20,476 bases of DNA, taken from JBNLBT01 sp050303435 (GTDB lineage: Bacteria; Pseudomonadota; Gammaproteobacteria; Xanthomonadales; Marinicellaceae). The notes under the pieces were generated by a model. That model did no database searches. It was not told the DNA's origin and was given only the letters and a program-made list of their open reading frames with translations. The position numbers were made by a program, and so were the translations under genes. Below, in pieces: positions 1 through 7,629 of the stretch. Where the stretch lies: assembly GCA_050303435.1 (NCBI GenBank), contig JBNLBT010000059.1:1-20476 (forward strand), in the 5' to 3' direction. Within the stretch, counting starts at the first letter, position 1; every line of letters begins with the position of its first letter.

Positions 1-1069
1 GATCGAGAAACACCTCCGCGCCGTCGCTGACGTGCAAACCGCCACCGCGCGGGAAAAACCCACTCGAGCCGTTGATGCGGTTTTCTCCTATCTCCGCGTT
101 GCCAAGTCTCAACAAGGCGTTTTCACCGGAGACGTACACCCCGCCACCGGAGGGAAAATCCTGATTCTCAGAGGCGGTCAGGCGGTTGTTTTGGATGCGG
201 ATGCGGGCGGTGCTGGCCGCCCCTGAAACGATCACCGCGTTGGCGTCCAGCAGATACAGCCCGCCGCCCTGCACGGCGTGATTCAGTTCGATGCGAAACG
301 TGTCGGCGGACACCGAGAACAACGCGCAGCCGTGCGTCACAGCCAGGCCGCCGCCAAAAGTGGTGCTGGCAGCGTCCGATATGGCCGCGTTGCTGACCAC
401 ACTGGTTTGGCCCTGGATGGTGATCTGGCTGCCGGCGCCGTCGCAGTACACACCGCCACCAAAGGCTGAACCTGTATTGTTTCTCGCCGTATTGCTCACC
501 ACGCGAACGTCTTTGAGAAACGCCCGCGCGCCGTTCAACACCGCCAGACCGCCGCCAAAGAAGCCGATGTTTTGCTGCAACAGCACGTTGTCCATTTGCA
601 GCAGGGTGTCTTCACCGGCCACCGAGATGCCGCCACCCACCGCGCTGGTGAGTTGATTTTGAATGATCAAATTCTGCAACACCAGGTGTCCGTTTTGATT
701 GCCATTGGAAAACATGCCAATCAGCGATGCGCTCTGTCCGCTGTTGCCGTCTATGGTGGACATCTGATTGGACGTGGGTTCGTCATCTGCGCAGTTGGCG
801 AAACCGCCAATCAGTTCAACCCGCACATTCTGGTTCAGCATCGGTTGGGCGCTGAAGGTTTTGTTGCCTTGCAAATGCAGGCGCACGTGATCGGCGCCGC
901 CGTCCAGCAACACCACCAGGGCTGAATTGAGATTGGTGAAATCGCAGTTGCCCTGTGTGCCCACAGAGGCCACGGTGGCGCCGGCCTGCGCGTGAAAGGC
1001 GATCGCGCACATCAGTGCGGCACTGAGCAGCGCCTGAGCGATCAAATTTTTTAAACCTGACTTGTTCAT
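1..1069 (-). CDS. Secreted right-handed beta-helix protein, 5' part only
   Basis: The frame is open from the ATG at 1069 to the window edge (356 codons, no stop), so only the N-terminal part is seen. Residues 1-29 form a signal peptide (basic MNKSGLK start, hydrophobic core, AQA end). After about residue 140 the chain carries regularly spaced GGG-hydrophobic repeats (GGGISV, GGGLAV, GGGVYC, GGGLAV, GGGLYL, GGGVYV, GGGLHV), each followed by Asn-rich turns. This is the pattern of parallel beta-helix and polymorphic-outer-membrane-protein-like surface proteins. The ATG is chosen for its GAGG ribosome binding site six bases upstream (1076-1079) and the signal peptide. The gene lies downstream of the hydroxylase gene on the same strand but behind a candidate terminator. 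The ligand or function is unknown; the C-terminal anchor, which would show surface attachment or secretion route, is outside the window. Confidence 0.8.
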   Translation of the reverse strand, partial: MNKSGLKNLIAQALLSAALMCAIAFHAQAGATVASVGTQGNCDFTNLNSALVVLLDGGADHVRLHLQGNKTFSAQPMLNQNVRVELIGGFANCADDEPTSNQMSTIDGNSGQSASLIGMFSNGNQNGHLVLQNLIIQNQLTSAVGGGISVAGEDTLLQMDNVLLQQNIGFFGGGLAVLNGARAFLKDVRVVSNTARNNTGSAFGGGVYCDGAGSQITIQGQTSVVSNAAISDAASTTFGGGLAVTHGCALFSVSADTFRIELNHAVQGGGLYLLDANAVIVSGAASTARIRIQNNRLTASENQDFPSGGGVYVSGENALLRLGNAEIGENRINGSSGFFPRGGGLHVSDGAEVFLD

Positions 1070-1148
1070 TTTGTACCTCGAATATTTATTTTTCAGGGCG
1101 TCAACGACCGCGGCCCAGAAGCGGGCGCAGGCGCAACGTCCGTTGATT

Positions 1149-1211
1149 AAAAAAACCGGTGAAATCCAAATCCCAGAGAGAGATTTTTGGGGTGGATTCA
1201 GACCCCACCGG
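1149..1211 (-). terminator. Candidate rho-independent terminator after the hydroxylase gene
   Basis: Read on the minus strand, CCGGTG (1211-1206) can pair with CACCGG (1161-1156), and seven T residues (1155-1149) follow at once. The enclosed 44 bases can form an inner hairpin, TGGGGT with ACCCCA (1207-1202 and 1193-1188). The inner and outer stems compete for two bases, and the outer loop is long for a classical terminator, so this is a modest call. Confidence 0.35.
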
Positions 1212-1231
1212 CTTGTTGCTGGTCGCGGCGA

Positions 1232-2149
1232 TCAGGCGCCGCTTTGGTTCATGGATTGCGTCGCATTGAGCGCGTCGCGCTGTCTGAAATACCAGGCGTC
1301 TTCGCCGTCCACAGCGCGCATCAGATGCAAGTCCAGAATGCGCGTTGAGGACCCCGGCGCAAAGCCGGCCTGACGCGGCCCTTTGGGCGAATTGCGAAAC
1401 GTGCCGAAGAGCATGTCAAGCAGAGACAAATCACAGAAATTGTAGTAATGCACCCCGCGGGCGTGATGCAGGGCGTGGTTTTCCGGGCGCTGCACGATGT
1501 ACCCAAGCCACATCGGCGTGCGCAGGTTGGCGTGCTGGAATATGGCAAAAAAGGTCAGTACCAGCAAGATCCAGGTGGCCACTTGCGCAGCCAGGCCGAC
1601 CACAAACACCAGCGCCAGGGAGGTGATGAAACTGAAGCCAATGATGTCCCACAGACTGAAATAAAACGCGCCCAGCGCATCGATGCGTTCGGCGCTGTGG
1701 TGCATGCGATGGAACAGACGCCACAGACCGCGCTGACTGTGCAGCGAACGGTGCCATGCGTACAGCACCAGTTCATAACTGAGGAAACCCAGGACAAACT
1801 GTGCAGCCAATGGCCAGGCGGTCAGATCAAACAGCCGGTGCTCGGCCAACAGCCCGTCCCACAGCAGCGGTGCGTAGGAGGACAGAAAAAAGTACACCGT
1901 GAACATGCCCAGGCCGCGCAGCCACCAGCCGCGCACCTGCGGCAGCGTCATGCGCGGCCACAGGCGTTCAGCCAGAAGCAGCGCCGCGTACATGCCGGCC
2001 AGGGTGAGGCTGACCGGATGGGTGATCAACTGCCACGGCGTGGGCCAGGCGGCCATCGCTTCGAGCAGTGTTTCTGCCGAAGCCTGTCCACAGAGCAAAA
2101 GTGCGGCGAGTGCCGTCTTCCATTGATGAATTTTGTTTCCTGTTTGCAT
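1232..2149 (-). CDS. Fatty acid hydroxylase / sterol desaturase superfamily membrane protein
   Basis: The 305-residue product has the histidine clusters of the di-iron fatty acid hydroxylase superfamily (PF04116): HRSLH, HRMHH and HALHH, plus a FQHAN segment between the last two. Several hydrophobic helices lie before and between the clusters. Such enzymes use two irons and O2 to hydroxylate or desaturate lipids in the membrane; the substrate here cannot be told from sequence. The N-terminus (MQTGNKIHQWK, then a hydrophobic stretch ending ASA) looks like a signal or first membrane segment. I chose the ATG at 2149; a GTG at 2203 would add 18 residues with no family character. No strong ribosome binding site is visible. 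It is transcribed divergently from the sigma factor gene, with the two starts about 115 bases apart. Confidence 0.85.
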   Translation of the reverse strand: MQTGNKIHQWKTALAALLLCGQASAETLLEAMAAWPTPWQLITHPVSLTLAGMYAALLLAERLWPRMTLPQVRGWWLRGLGMFTVYFFLSSYAPLLWDGLLAEHRLFDLTAWPLAAQFVLGFLSYELVLYAWHRSLHSQRGLWRLFHRMHHSAERIDALGAFYFSLWDIIGFSFITSLALVFVVGLAAQVATWILLVLTFFAIFQHANLRTPMWLGYIVQRPENHALHHARGVHYYNFCDLSLLDMLFGTFRNSPKGPRQAGFAPGSSTRILDLHLMRAVDGEDAWYFRQRDALNATQSMNQSGA

Positions 2150-2225
2150 GATGTTTTCACTTATGTTGGATTCCCCTGCTGTAACGCAAAAAGTGCAAAC
2201 CACCGCCAGCAGCGGCGCAGGTATC

Positions 2226-2234
2226 TGCTAAAAT
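2226..2234 (+). promoter_or_regulatory. Extended -10 promoter for the sigma factor gene
   Basis: TG-C-TAAAAT matches an extended -10 element (TGnTATAAT with one mismatch). It lies 29 bases before the sigma factor ATG, giving a leader of about 22 bases. No good -35 hexamer is visible, which extended -10 promoters tolerate. Confidence 0.4.
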
Positions 2235-2263
2235 GCGAAACGGTTCTCAGAATTCTTCACATC

Positions 2264-2824
2264 ATGGCCGAATCAAGCGACGACATCACACGCATGCTCA
2301 ACGACATCCAGAACGGCTTGTCATCGGGTCAAAGACAGGCCATGGCTCAAACGGTGTACGCCGAGTTGCGTCGCATTGCGCGTCGCAAACTCGGCGGTCA
2401 CTGGCACGACCGCACCCTGGACACCACCGCGCTGGTCAACGAAGCCTGGCTTAAGCTCAACGACAACAAAGAGCACGTGTGGCAAAATCGCGGGCATTTC
2501 TACGCCGTCGCGGCCACCGCCATGCGTCAGATCATCATTGACGAGGCGCGTCGCAAATTGGCGCAGAAGCGCGACGGCGTGCACGTTGAGGAGGACGTGG
2601 AACTGGCGGCGCAGGACGTCAGGCGCGCGGAGGAATTGCTGGCGGTGGAACGCACGCTGGAAAAACTGGCGGCGCAGTCGCCGGAACAGGCGCTGGTGTT
2701 TGAATGCAAATATTTCATGGGCCTGAGCAATGAGGAACTGGCGCAGGCCCTGGAATTGTCGGTGCGTTCAGTGGAGCGGCGCTGGCAACAGGCGCGCGAA
2801 CGCTTCAAGACATTATACGAATGA
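2264..2824 (+). CDS. ECF-type RNA polymerase sigma factor (TIGR02999-like, kinase-linked)
   Basis: This 186-residue protein has the sigma-70 region 2 (residues about 8-100, with the YAELRRIARRKL and TTALVNEAWLKL segments) and region 4 (about 130-182, with LSNEELAQALELSVRSVERRW as the DNA-binding helix-turn-helix). Its pattern fits the ECF group annotated as TIGR02999, often found near Ser/Thr kinases. The usual acidic region 2.2 motif (DAEDLVQE in typical ECF sigmas) reads DTTALVNE here (residues 53-60), so two acidic residues are replaced by Thr and Ala. The reading frame is open far upstream, but that part is antisense to the hydroxylase. The ATG at 2264 matches the family N-terminus, although no strong ribosome binding site precedes it. 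No anti-sigma factor gene is visible; the convergent kinase gene is the probable controller. Target promoters are unknown. Confidence 0.9.
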   Translation: MAESSDDITRMLNDIQNGLSSGQRQAMAQTVYAELRRIARRKLGGHWHDRTLDTTALVNEAWLKLNDNKEHVWQNRGHFYAVAATAMRQIIIDEARRKLAQKRDGVHVEEDVELAAQDVRRAEELLAVERTLEKLAAQSPEQALVFECKYFMGLSNEELAQALELSVRSVERRWQQARERFKTLYE

Positions 2825-2832
2825 ATCGGCGC

Positions 2833-5346
2833 TCAGTCCGGCCCGGCCAAAGCGTCCAGCTCCGCTTGCAGGTCGGCGGCCGCGGGGTGCTGTTGCAAGG
2901 CCTCTTTAATGTCTCGCGCCAGACTCAACGCCTCGTTGAGTTCATTCGCTTCCAGTGAATCCGCCGGTGCACTGCGGTACAACGACAGCGCCTGGTGCAT
3001 GGACGCATCGGCGCCTTGCAAATCGCCGCTGAGTTGCTGCACATCGGCAATGATGTGGTGATTGCGCGCGCGTTCCAGCAGCGACAGATCGTCGCGGAAC
3101 AAATCATTCAATCGGGCCAGTTCCTTGCCCCAGTGCAGCGACTGGTCACTCAAATCCCCTTCCAGTTCACAGCGCAGCAAGTTGTAGTACACCTTGATCA
3201 GGTGGTGGCTGTCGGCGCCGTCCAGCCGTTGGTAGATTTCACGGGCCGAGTACAGATGCGTGCGCGCCTCGGCCGGCCGGCCGGTGGACAATTTGACGTT
3301 GGCCAGATTGATGTCCAACATGGCCACCGGAATGCTGTGCGCGCCCTGCCATTGCGCGGCGATCTCGCGCGCCTGGACAAAGTGCGTAGCGCTGGTGGAA
3401 TAATCGCTTTGAAAGAAACGCACCAGACCAAGTGAATTGTGCAGGTCACCGGTCACCGGGTGACTCTCCCCAAAGGTGTTGACGGCCAGCATCAGCGCTT
3501 CTTGTTGAATGCGCTCTGCGGTTTCAAGGTCGCCTTTAAAAAGATACACATTGGCGAGATTGGCGCGGGTTTTAAATGCATTGCTGTGACCGGGCGGATA
3601 CAACTCGGCGTTCAGGGCCTGCACCTGCTGCAAGTGTTCGATGGCCTGATCGAACTGGTTCAGACCGCGGTGGGCAAACGCCAGCACATTGTGCGCCTGC
3701 TGTTGCTGCCGGGGCGACAAATGCTGCGTCATTGTCAGCGCCGTGCGCGCCTGATCGATGGCCTGTTGCCTGTGCCCTTGATGCAAGGACAGATCGGCGC
3801 GAGTAACCCATCCATGCGCCTGCATAGCCGGCACCCGATGCGCGGCCGTTGGCTGCAGCGACTGAATGATCTCGTCGGCGGCCTGCAATTGATCCAGGTT
3901 GATCAGGCAATCGGCCAGCTGCAGTCGATCAATGGCCTGTTCAGCGCCATCGCTTGCGCCGCGCAAGCGGTTGCGCAAGCGCAATTGTTCACAGGCTTTC
4001 TCGGTCAGACCCAGCTTGCTGTAAATGCGGCTGAGCAAGGCGTGCATCTGCAGGCGCACCGCGGGACGAACCTCGGCATCGCCCTGCAGTGAAGCGGCCG
4101 CGTCGTCAAGAATTTCCCGCACCGTGATCTCATGCCCCGGCCGCGCGTCCGGATCGGCCGATGCCAGCACGTCGGGCAAAAACGCCGCCAGGGCGCGGGC
4201 TTTTTCGCTTTCATCCAGCGCCCGGTCGCGTTCCTGTTTCAACGCCCAGGTGTAGTACATCACCGCGCCCAGCAGCGTTACAGTGAACGCCGCCACCAGG
4301 GCAGCGGTCAGGCGGTTGCGGGCCAACAGTTTGCGCACACGGTACCAGTGTTCGTTGCGGCGCTCTGCGATCGGGCGTTGTTGCACAAACGCCTGCACAT
4401 CGGCGGCCAGCGCAGCCACACTGGGGTAGCGATCGGCCGGACGGGTGCGACAGGCCCTGAGCACAATGGCGTCCAGATCGCCGCGCACATCGGCCGCTGC
4501 AATCGGCGCCGCCACGTCCACCCGGCTGGGCGGCGTGATTTCATGCCGGCAAATGCGCTGCACGGTTTGCAGGTAATCGCTTTGATCCACCGGGTGCGCG
4601 CGCTCGCCGGTGAGCAACTGGAACAAAACCAGACCCAGTTGATAAATGTCCGAGCGCACCGTGGTCGGCTGATTTTGCAATTGTTCAGGGGTGCTGTGGC
4701 TGAGCGTGATCGGTGTGGCGGTTTCATCCTGCGCGCGTTCCGTCGGCAACACCGATTTGGCAATGCCGAAATCCATCAGTTTCAATTGGCCGCTGGCATC
4801 CACCAGAATGTTCGATGGCTTGATGTCGCGATGGATTACCAGCTGTTCGTGGGCACAGGCCACTGCAGAACACAGTTGCGCAAACAGGGCCAGGCGCTGC
4901 TGTAAATCCAGCTTTCTGGATTGCACGTATTCAATCAAATCCTGACCTTCCACCAGTTCCATCACCAGAAAAGGCACGCCGTTGGCCGCCGTGCCGCCGT
5001 CCAGCAAGGTGGCGATGTTGGGGTGTATCAATTGTGCCAGGATCTGGCGTTCGCGCAAAAACAGGGCTTTCTGCGCAGCATTCAAAACGCCCGATTGCAG
5101 CAGTTTCAGCGCCCCCCGCTGGTGAAATTCACCGTCCACGCGTTGCACTTCAAAAACCACGCCCATGCCGCCGCGGCCCAGTTCGCGAAGCAATTGCCAG
5201 CGGCCGATGCGTTGCCCATTCAAAGCCTCCGCCGCGCCCAGAGGAGCGGCGCTGATTTTTTTCAGCACGGCCGGGTCCATGCCGGCACCGGTGGACAAAT
5301 CCGGGGGTGTTTTTTTCTCAGGCGGGGTGTCGGACGGTTCGCTCAT
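2833..5346 (-). CDS. Transmembrane Ser/Thr protein kinase with C-terminal TPR repeats
   Basis: The 837-residue protein has a complete Hanks-type kinase domain (about 48-325): glycine loop GRGGMGVV (57-64), Lys81 in GALKLL, Glu99, catalytic HRDIKPSN with Asp174, DFG at 192-194, and TPEQ plus SDIYQLG after the activation loop. All key residues are present, so it should be active. One membrane helix (about 349-366) follows, then roughly 400 residues of TPR and kinesin-light-chain-like repeats to the C-terminus. The kinase would be cytoplasmic and the TPR part outside the inner membrane, probably sensing or binding a partner. The ATG at 5346 is chosen because TATAAT lies just upstream; the GTG at 5352 would touch the -10 box. 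The gene converges on the sigma factor with 8 bases between stops. Kinases beside this ECF type are known to phosphorylate the sigma factor (PknT/EcfP in Vibrio parahaemolyticus); that role here is inferred. Confidence 0.93.
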   Translation of the reverse strand: MSEPSDTPPEKKTPPDLSTGAGMDPAVLKKISAAPLGAAEALNGQRIGRWQLLRELGRGGMGVVFEVQRVDGEFHQRGALKLLQSGVLNAAQKALFLRERQILAQLIHPNIATLLDGGTAANGVPFLVMELVEGQDLIEYVQSRKLDLQQRLALFAQLCSAVACAHEQLVIHRDIKPSNILVDASGQLKLMDFGIAKSVLPTERAQDETATPITLSHSTPEQLQNQPTTVRSDIYQLGLVLFQLLTGERAHPVDQSDYLQTVQRICRHEITPPSRVDVAAPIAAADVRGDLDAIVLRACRTRPADRYPSVAALAADVQAFVQQRPIAERRNEHWYRVRKLLARNRLTAALVAAFTVTLLGAVMYYTWALKQERDRALDESEKARALAAFLPDVLASADPDARPGHEITVREILDDAAASLQGDAEVRPAVRLQMHALLSRIYSKLGLTEKACEQLRLRNRLRGASDGAEQAIDRLQLADCLINLDQLQAADEIIQSLQPTAAHRVPAMQAHGWVTRADLSLHQGHRQQAIDQARTALTMTQHLSPRQQQQAHNVLAFAHRGLNQFDQAIEHLQQVQALNAELYPPGHSNAFKTRANLANVYLFKGDLETAERIQQEALMLAVNTFGESHPVTGDLHNSLGLVRFFQSDYSTSATHFVQAREIAAQWQGAHSIPVAMLDINLANVKLSTGRPAEARTHLYSAREIYQRLDGADSHHLIKVYYNLLRCELEGDLSDQSLHWGKELARLNDLFRDDLSLLERARNHHIIADVQQLSGDLQGADASMHQALSLYRSAPADSLEANELNEALSLARDIKEALQQHPAAADLQAELDALAGPD

Positions 5347-5352
5347 GCGCAC

Positions 5353-5358
5353 ATTATA
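5353..5358 (-). promoter_or_regulatory. Consensus -10 box (TATAAT) just before the kinase ATG
   Basis: On the minus strand a perfect TATAAT is followed by six bases and then the ATG at 5346. Normal -10 to start spacing places transcription initiation at or next to the A of the ATG, implying a leaderless mRNA; no Shine-Dalgarno sequence is present. A TTGCAA lies 19 bases upstream as a possible, poorly spaced -35. Confidence 0.5.
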
Positions 5359-5409
5359 ACCAATCCGCCGTGCGGGGTTGCAAGCTCAAGAATGAAAATC
5401 AGATCCTCA

Positions 5410-5443
5410 CAAGCGGCCTTCGCCGTGCACGGCTGAGCGCTTG
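5410..5443 (-). terminator. Nested hairpin between the MaoC-like gene and the kinase gene
   Basis: CAAGCG (5410-5415) pairs with CGCTTG (5438-5443), enclosing the perfect 12-base palindrome GCCGTGCACGGC (5422-5433). It lies just past the stop of the MaoC-like gene. A T-rich stretch appears only about ten bases further on, so it is a structured candidate terminator and not a textbook one. Confidence 0.3.
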
Positions 5444-5462
5444 GACAAGGCCTTTTCAGGCG

Positions 5463-6356
5463 TCAATTGTGCGGCGTTTTGCTGGCCGCCTCGGGCGCAA
5501 AACTGCCGCGCACGTAGGCCACGTTGCGGCGTTCATCAAGCAAATAAAACTGCACCATTTCATGATCGCAGACGAAACGCAAACGACTGGGCAAAGGCAC
5601 CGCCTTGAGAAAATGCACGTTCTGATGCTGCAGCGTGCGGCCGGTCAGATGTTCCACCGCAAAAGCGCAGCGACTGGCCAGATACATGCCGTGCATGATG
5701 GGTTGATCAAATCCGAAAAGCCGCGCCGACAAACCGCTGAGGTGAATCGGATTGTAGTCTTTGGAAATGGCCGCGTATTGACGCCCCAGCGTGCCGGCCA
5801 ATTCCCAGCGGTCAATCAATTTGGCCGACACTTTGCCGGCGTCGCGCGGCGCGGTCAACACGTAGGCCGGGTCGGCTTTAAATTCCACATCCAGCGGCTG
5901 CTTGAGCTTGAAGGCGTATTCGCTCAGACACTCAACCACCTGCTGATTGTTCTGGTAAAACCGCGTGCGAAAATACACCCGTGGAGACTGGCTGCCGGCG
6001 CGCGCGCTGAGCGCCGAGCCCACTTCCATGGAATAGTCGGCCTGCACATCCCAGGGGGCCAGACAATCCAGGCGGTTGGCCACATGGATCATGCCAGTGG
6101 GTTTGAAAGGAAAGTGTTTGCCGGACATGTAATGCAGTTGCGCCTGCTGCGCCAGCAGATAGAAAAAATTCAAATGCAAACGGCTGTCTGCACAGTCATG
6201 AAAGGCGTTGTACTTTTCAATCTGGCTGGGATCAAACGACTGGCTGTGATATTCCACTTCCAGTGCTTCGTAGTTTTCCGGTTTGGGTTTCCTGGCCAGG
6301 GCCACGCCGGCCTTGAGCATCAACATCGGGGTGGATGGCAGTTTTTGCGGATTCAT
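5463..6356 (-). CDS. MaoC-like acyl dehydratase/hydratase with two hotdog halves
   Basis: The 297-residue size fits a double-hotdog MaoC family protein. The C-terminal half holds the hydratase-2 signature D-Y-N-P-I-H followed by five residues and Ala (Asp200, Asn202, His205), then a MHGM segment (222-224) typical of MaoC proteins. The N-terminal half lacks this motif and probably plays a structural or substrate-binding part. The family hydrates or dehydrates enoyl-/3-hydroxyacyl-CoA or ACP thioesters, in fatty acid or polyketide-like metabolism; the substrate is not evident. One variation is Lys199 where the hydratase-2 signature usually has Gly before the Asp. The ATG at 6356 is chosen because AGAGGGA stands six bases upstream; longer in-frame starts would run through this site. 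It is divergent from the unknown gene at 6561, and no other fatty acid genes are nearby. Confidence 0.85.
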   Translation of the reverse strand: MNPQKLPSTPMLMLKAGVALARKPKPENYEALEVEYHSQSFDPSQIEKYNAFHDCADSRLHLNFFYLLAQQAQLHYMSGKHFPFKPTGMIHVANRLDCLAPWDVQADYSMEVGSALSARAGSQSPRVYFRTRFYQNNQQVVECLSEYAFKLKQPLDVEFKADPAYVLTAPRDAGKVSAKLIDRWELAGTLGRQYAAISKDYNPIHLSGLSARLFGFDQPIMHGMYLASRCAFAVEHLTGRTLQHQNVHFLKAVPLPSRLRFVCDHEMVQFYLLDERRNVAYVRGSFAPEAASKTPHN

Positions 6357-6388
6357 ACGAAGTCCCTCTAATGACATGACTTGCAACC

Positions 6389-6397
6389 AATATATCA
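6389..6397 (-). promoter_or_regulatory. Possible extended -10 for the MaoC-like gene
   Basis: On the minus strand TG-A-TATATT resembles an extended -10 box about 32 bases before the ATG at 6356. No convincing -35 hexamer is seen. Confidence 0.35.
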
Positions 6398-6490
6398 CCG
6401 CCCCAAGTGCGCAAACAGTGATGCAGATCATGTTTTTTTATTCACCGGCAGGGAAATTAATCCGCGCCCCTGTTCAGAGCGGGTCGGTGT

Positions 6491-6499
6491 TGCTATAAT
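6491..6499 (+). promoter_or_regulatory. Extended -10 promoter (TGCTATAAT) for the unknown gene at 6561
   Basis: A perfect extended -10 element, TG-C-TATAAT, with the hexamer at 6494-6499. Transcription would start near 6506, giving a leader of about 55 bases that carries the ribosome binding site AAGGAG at 6548-6553. The -35 region is weak (TGTTCA, 17 bases upstream). Confidence 0.6.
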
Positions 6500-6560
6500 C
6501 AAAGGTGAATGTGTGGGGTGGCTAAAAAAATTTTGACCCATGGCTACAAGGAGCACACAC

Positions 6561-7505
6561 ATGACCACACAGACCGAACGTCTGAGCGTTTCCAGCAATA
6601 TGGAAGGAAAGGATCGGACCGTACTGAAATCAATGATCGCTCTGATCAACACCAATCAACCCAGAGTTTGGCACGTCTGCCCGGGCAACCGTTCGGATCT
6701 GCACCTGCAAATGACGCAAGAAGACGGGCGCATCCTGGTCACCGTATTCTGTCGCACCTCGCAGAATGGCACGCAACTGAAATTCCCACTCAACATGCGG
6801 CATTTGAAATACATCATGGACGGCGTGTCGAATGAACTGGCCCTGCGGCGCTTGCCGGAAAAGGCGCCTTCGGAGGTCACCGAAACGCTGGCCCAGCGTC
6901 TGTACGCGCTGATTCACGGCCGCCACAAACACGCATTTATTTTGATCAGCAATGAAGCCATCAGCGTGTTGCTGGACATCGAAAACGGCATGGCCTACAG
7001 CAGCGACCTGGCCGGCGACGACCTGTATCACGAACTGGGCAATGGACCGGAATGCCGGATCTATGCGCTGGAGAAAATGGACGCGGAAATTCTGCGCTCC
7101 TATCGCCTGATGTTCAACGTCACGCTGGTGTCCTTTTTGTGGAATCTGGGCCTCATCCACCGGCGCGCCCTGCTGGGTGCACACGACATGCAAAGCACGC
7201 GTTTTCACCAGATGGGCACCCCGGCCTTTGCCGACATCGGCACGCACCCGCGTTTGCCGGTATTGATTCGCGCCCTCACCGATCAAGTCATGGATGCCAA
7301 TCAATTGAAGCGCCACAGCCGGCTGCCGCAGTCCGAAGTCATCGCCTTTCTCAATGCCGGCATGCTCAGCGGCCTGATTCGCGCTGAAGTGACCGGCGTC
7401 AAACCGCGCCACAGCGATGGCGATTCGGCCGGGTCTTCATTTTTTAATCGCCTGCGCAAGAAATGGCTGTCCGTTCATCGCGACAAATTCGGCACCCCGG
7501 TGTAA
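6561..7505 (+). CDS. Unrecognised cytosolic protein, possible C-terminal winged helix
   Basis: I do not recognise this 314-residue protein. It has no signal peptide and no membrane helix. The first 200 residues look mixed alpha/beta. Residues about 232-278 (RLPVLIRALTDQ, then LPQSEVIAFLNAGMLSGLI) have the spacing of a small helical or winged-helix domain, and the tail (288-314) is basic and Ser/Gly-rich. The ATG at 6561 is preferred over the one at 6540 because AAGGAG lies seven bases before it; the earlier ATG has no such site. The gene has its own strong extended -10 promoter and stands alone between divergent MaoC and the downstream OPT gene, so context gives little hint. A signalling or regulatory adaptor is possible but unsupported. 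Confidence 0.8.
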   Translation: MTTQTERLSVSSNMEGKDRTVLKSMIALINTNQPRVWHVCPGNRSDLHLQMTQEDGRILVTVFCRTSQNGTQLKFPLNMRHLKYIMDGVSNELALRRLPEKAPSEVTETLAQRLYALIHGRHKHAFILISNEAISVLLDIENGMAYSSDLAGDDLYHELGNGPECRIYALEKMDAEILRSYRLMFNVTLVSFLWNLGLIHRRALLGAHDMQSTRFHQMGTPAFADIGTHPRLPVLIRALTDQVMDANQLKRHSRLPQSEVIAFLNAGMLSGLIRAEVTGVKPRHSDGDSAGSSFFNRLRKKWLSVHRDKFGTPV

Positions 7506-7513
7506 TACCGAAG

Positions 7514-7532
7514 CCGGGCCTGTTGGGCTCGG
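7514..7532 (+). terminator. Weak hairpin after the unknown gene
   Basis: CCGGGCC (7514-7520) pairs with GGCTCGG (7526-7532), including one G-U pair, around a five-base loop, starting nine bases after the stop. No T-tract follows, so termination is uncertain. Confidence 0.25.
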
Positions 7533-7581
7533 ATCCTGCGCGCCTGAGGGGTTGATTTGCGTCTGAAATCACTGTGAACTG

Positions 7582-7590
7582 TGCTACACT
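7582..7590 (+). promoter_or_regulatory. Possible extended -10 for the OPT transporter gene
   Basis: TG-C-TACACT resembles an extended -10 element, with the hexamer at 7585-7590. It would give a leader of about 33 bases containing the ribosome binding site GAGGAG shortly before the ATG at 7630. No clear -35. Confidence 0.4.
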
Positions 7591-7629
7591 GGGGCGGTTT
7601 ATTCAGATCAACTTCTTGAGGAGCACACC

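Noticed and set aside
2171..2203. Single GCGTTACA-like half-site on the minus strand before the hydroxylase gene
   Set aside because: Only one half of the RstA-like motif is present, with no partner 10 bp away.
1448..2263. Long upstream extension of the sigma factor frame
   Set aside because: It is antisense to the hydroxylase gene, and the sigma family N-terminus matches the ATG at 2264.
3439..4905. Long plus-strand frames within the kinase gene
   Set aside because: They are antisense to the kinase TPR and catalytic regions, which read continuously on the minus strand.
5307..6371. 354-codon open frame on the plus strand
   Set aside because: It covers the MaoC-like gene in antisense; the minus-strand frame has the hydratase motif and a good ribosome binding site.
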